DNA of 5,175 nt. Source: an uncultured Pirellulaceae bacterium. GTDB taxonomy: Bacteria > Planctomycetota > Planctomycetia > Pirellulales > Pirellulaceae. How positions within the stretch are numbered: the stretch's first letter is position 1; the number at the start of each line of letters is the position of its first letter. A model generated the notes under the pieces. It made no database searches and had not been told where the DNA came from. It saw only the letters and a program-made list of their open reading frames with translations. A program made the position numbers and the translations under genes. The stretch lies in the NCBI GenBank assembly GCA_934278005.1, contig CAKQWG010000198.1, positions 1 through 5,175 of the forward strand. Reading direction: 5' to 3'. Shown here piece after piece: positions 5,107-5,175 of the stretch.

Positions 5107-5175
5107 CACCTGAGTTAAGCCGGACCGCGCACGCGGCCGAGCGATGTGGTACACGCTACCACAAAGCCGAGGCCG
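5101..5175 (-). repeat. Integron attC site of the upstream cassette (partial)
   Basis: The R' box GTTAGGT (minus strand, 5107-5101) and the following arm are identical over 40 bases (5102-5141) to the complete attC at 4271-4310. The sequence then diverges into a different central part containing a perfect 7-bp stem (TGTGGTA 5145-5151, TACCACA 5157-5163, 5-base loop). It returns to GCCGAGGCCG at 5166-5175, the start of the other conserved arm, which the window edge cuts off. It marks the end of a preceding, unseen cassette in the array. Confidence 0.9.

Noticed and set aside
5086..5154. N-terminal extension of the NYN protein from an ATG at 5154
   Set aside because: The extra 23 codons run through the attC site of the upstream cassette and read MYHIARPRARSG, which is attC sequence. 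The ATG at 5085 starts directly at the domain.
1..5175. CRISPR array, tRNA or rRNA genes
   Set aside because: No regularly spaced direct repeats and no tRNA or rRNA signature sequences were seen. The only repeats are IS ends and attC arms.

Overview
The window is a piece of an integron gene-cassette array that two insertion sequences have colonised. The main evidence is one complete attC recombination site (4270-4380) and the start of a second (5101 to the window end). They share an identical 40-base arm, the expected core boxes (GTTAGGC/GTTAGGT with ACCTAAC) and hairpin-forming interiors. No integron integrase, attI or Pc promoter lies in the window. The attC arms (CCTAACAATTCGTTCAAGCC ... 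GGCTTAACTCAG) resemble those of gammaproteobacterial mobile integrons and Xanthomonas-type chromosomal integrons, so a gammaproteobacterium is the best guess. The genus cannot be fixed from this sequence.

The array reads on the minus strand, from high to low coordinates. First comes the attC of an unseen upstream cassette (5175-5101). Next is a compact cassette (about 5106-4276) holding one gene, an NYN/PIN-like nuclease-type domain joined to a LOTUS/OST-HTH RNA-binding domain. Its stop codon lies inside its own attC. The following cassette starts at 4275 and carries three tightly packed minus-strand genes: a putative secreted protein of unknown function (gene A, broken), a putative secreted metzincin-like zinc metalloprotease (gene B, 2130-1471), and a small putative membrane protein (gene C, 1502-1089). 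A and B share an ATGA overlap, and B and C overlap by about 30 bases. This is a large, operon-like cassette, and no attC is recognisable at its far end.

A 1224-bp IS3-family element (2824-4047) is inserted in gene A with a 3-bp ATA target duplication. Removing the element and one ATA copy restores one uninterrupted frame of about 279 codons with an N-terminal signal peptide. An IS30-family element occupies about 8-1076 and abuts the end of gene C, and may have replaced or displaced the terminal attC. Both IS elements are transcribed on the plus strand and look more GC-rich than the cassette genes.

The most interesting points are the NYN-LOTUS protein as a mobile cassette, the secreted protein/metalloprotease pair (gene A loosely resembles a TIMP/netrin-like domain, a speculative match), and the protease's unusual zinc motif, which lacks the canonical third histidine.
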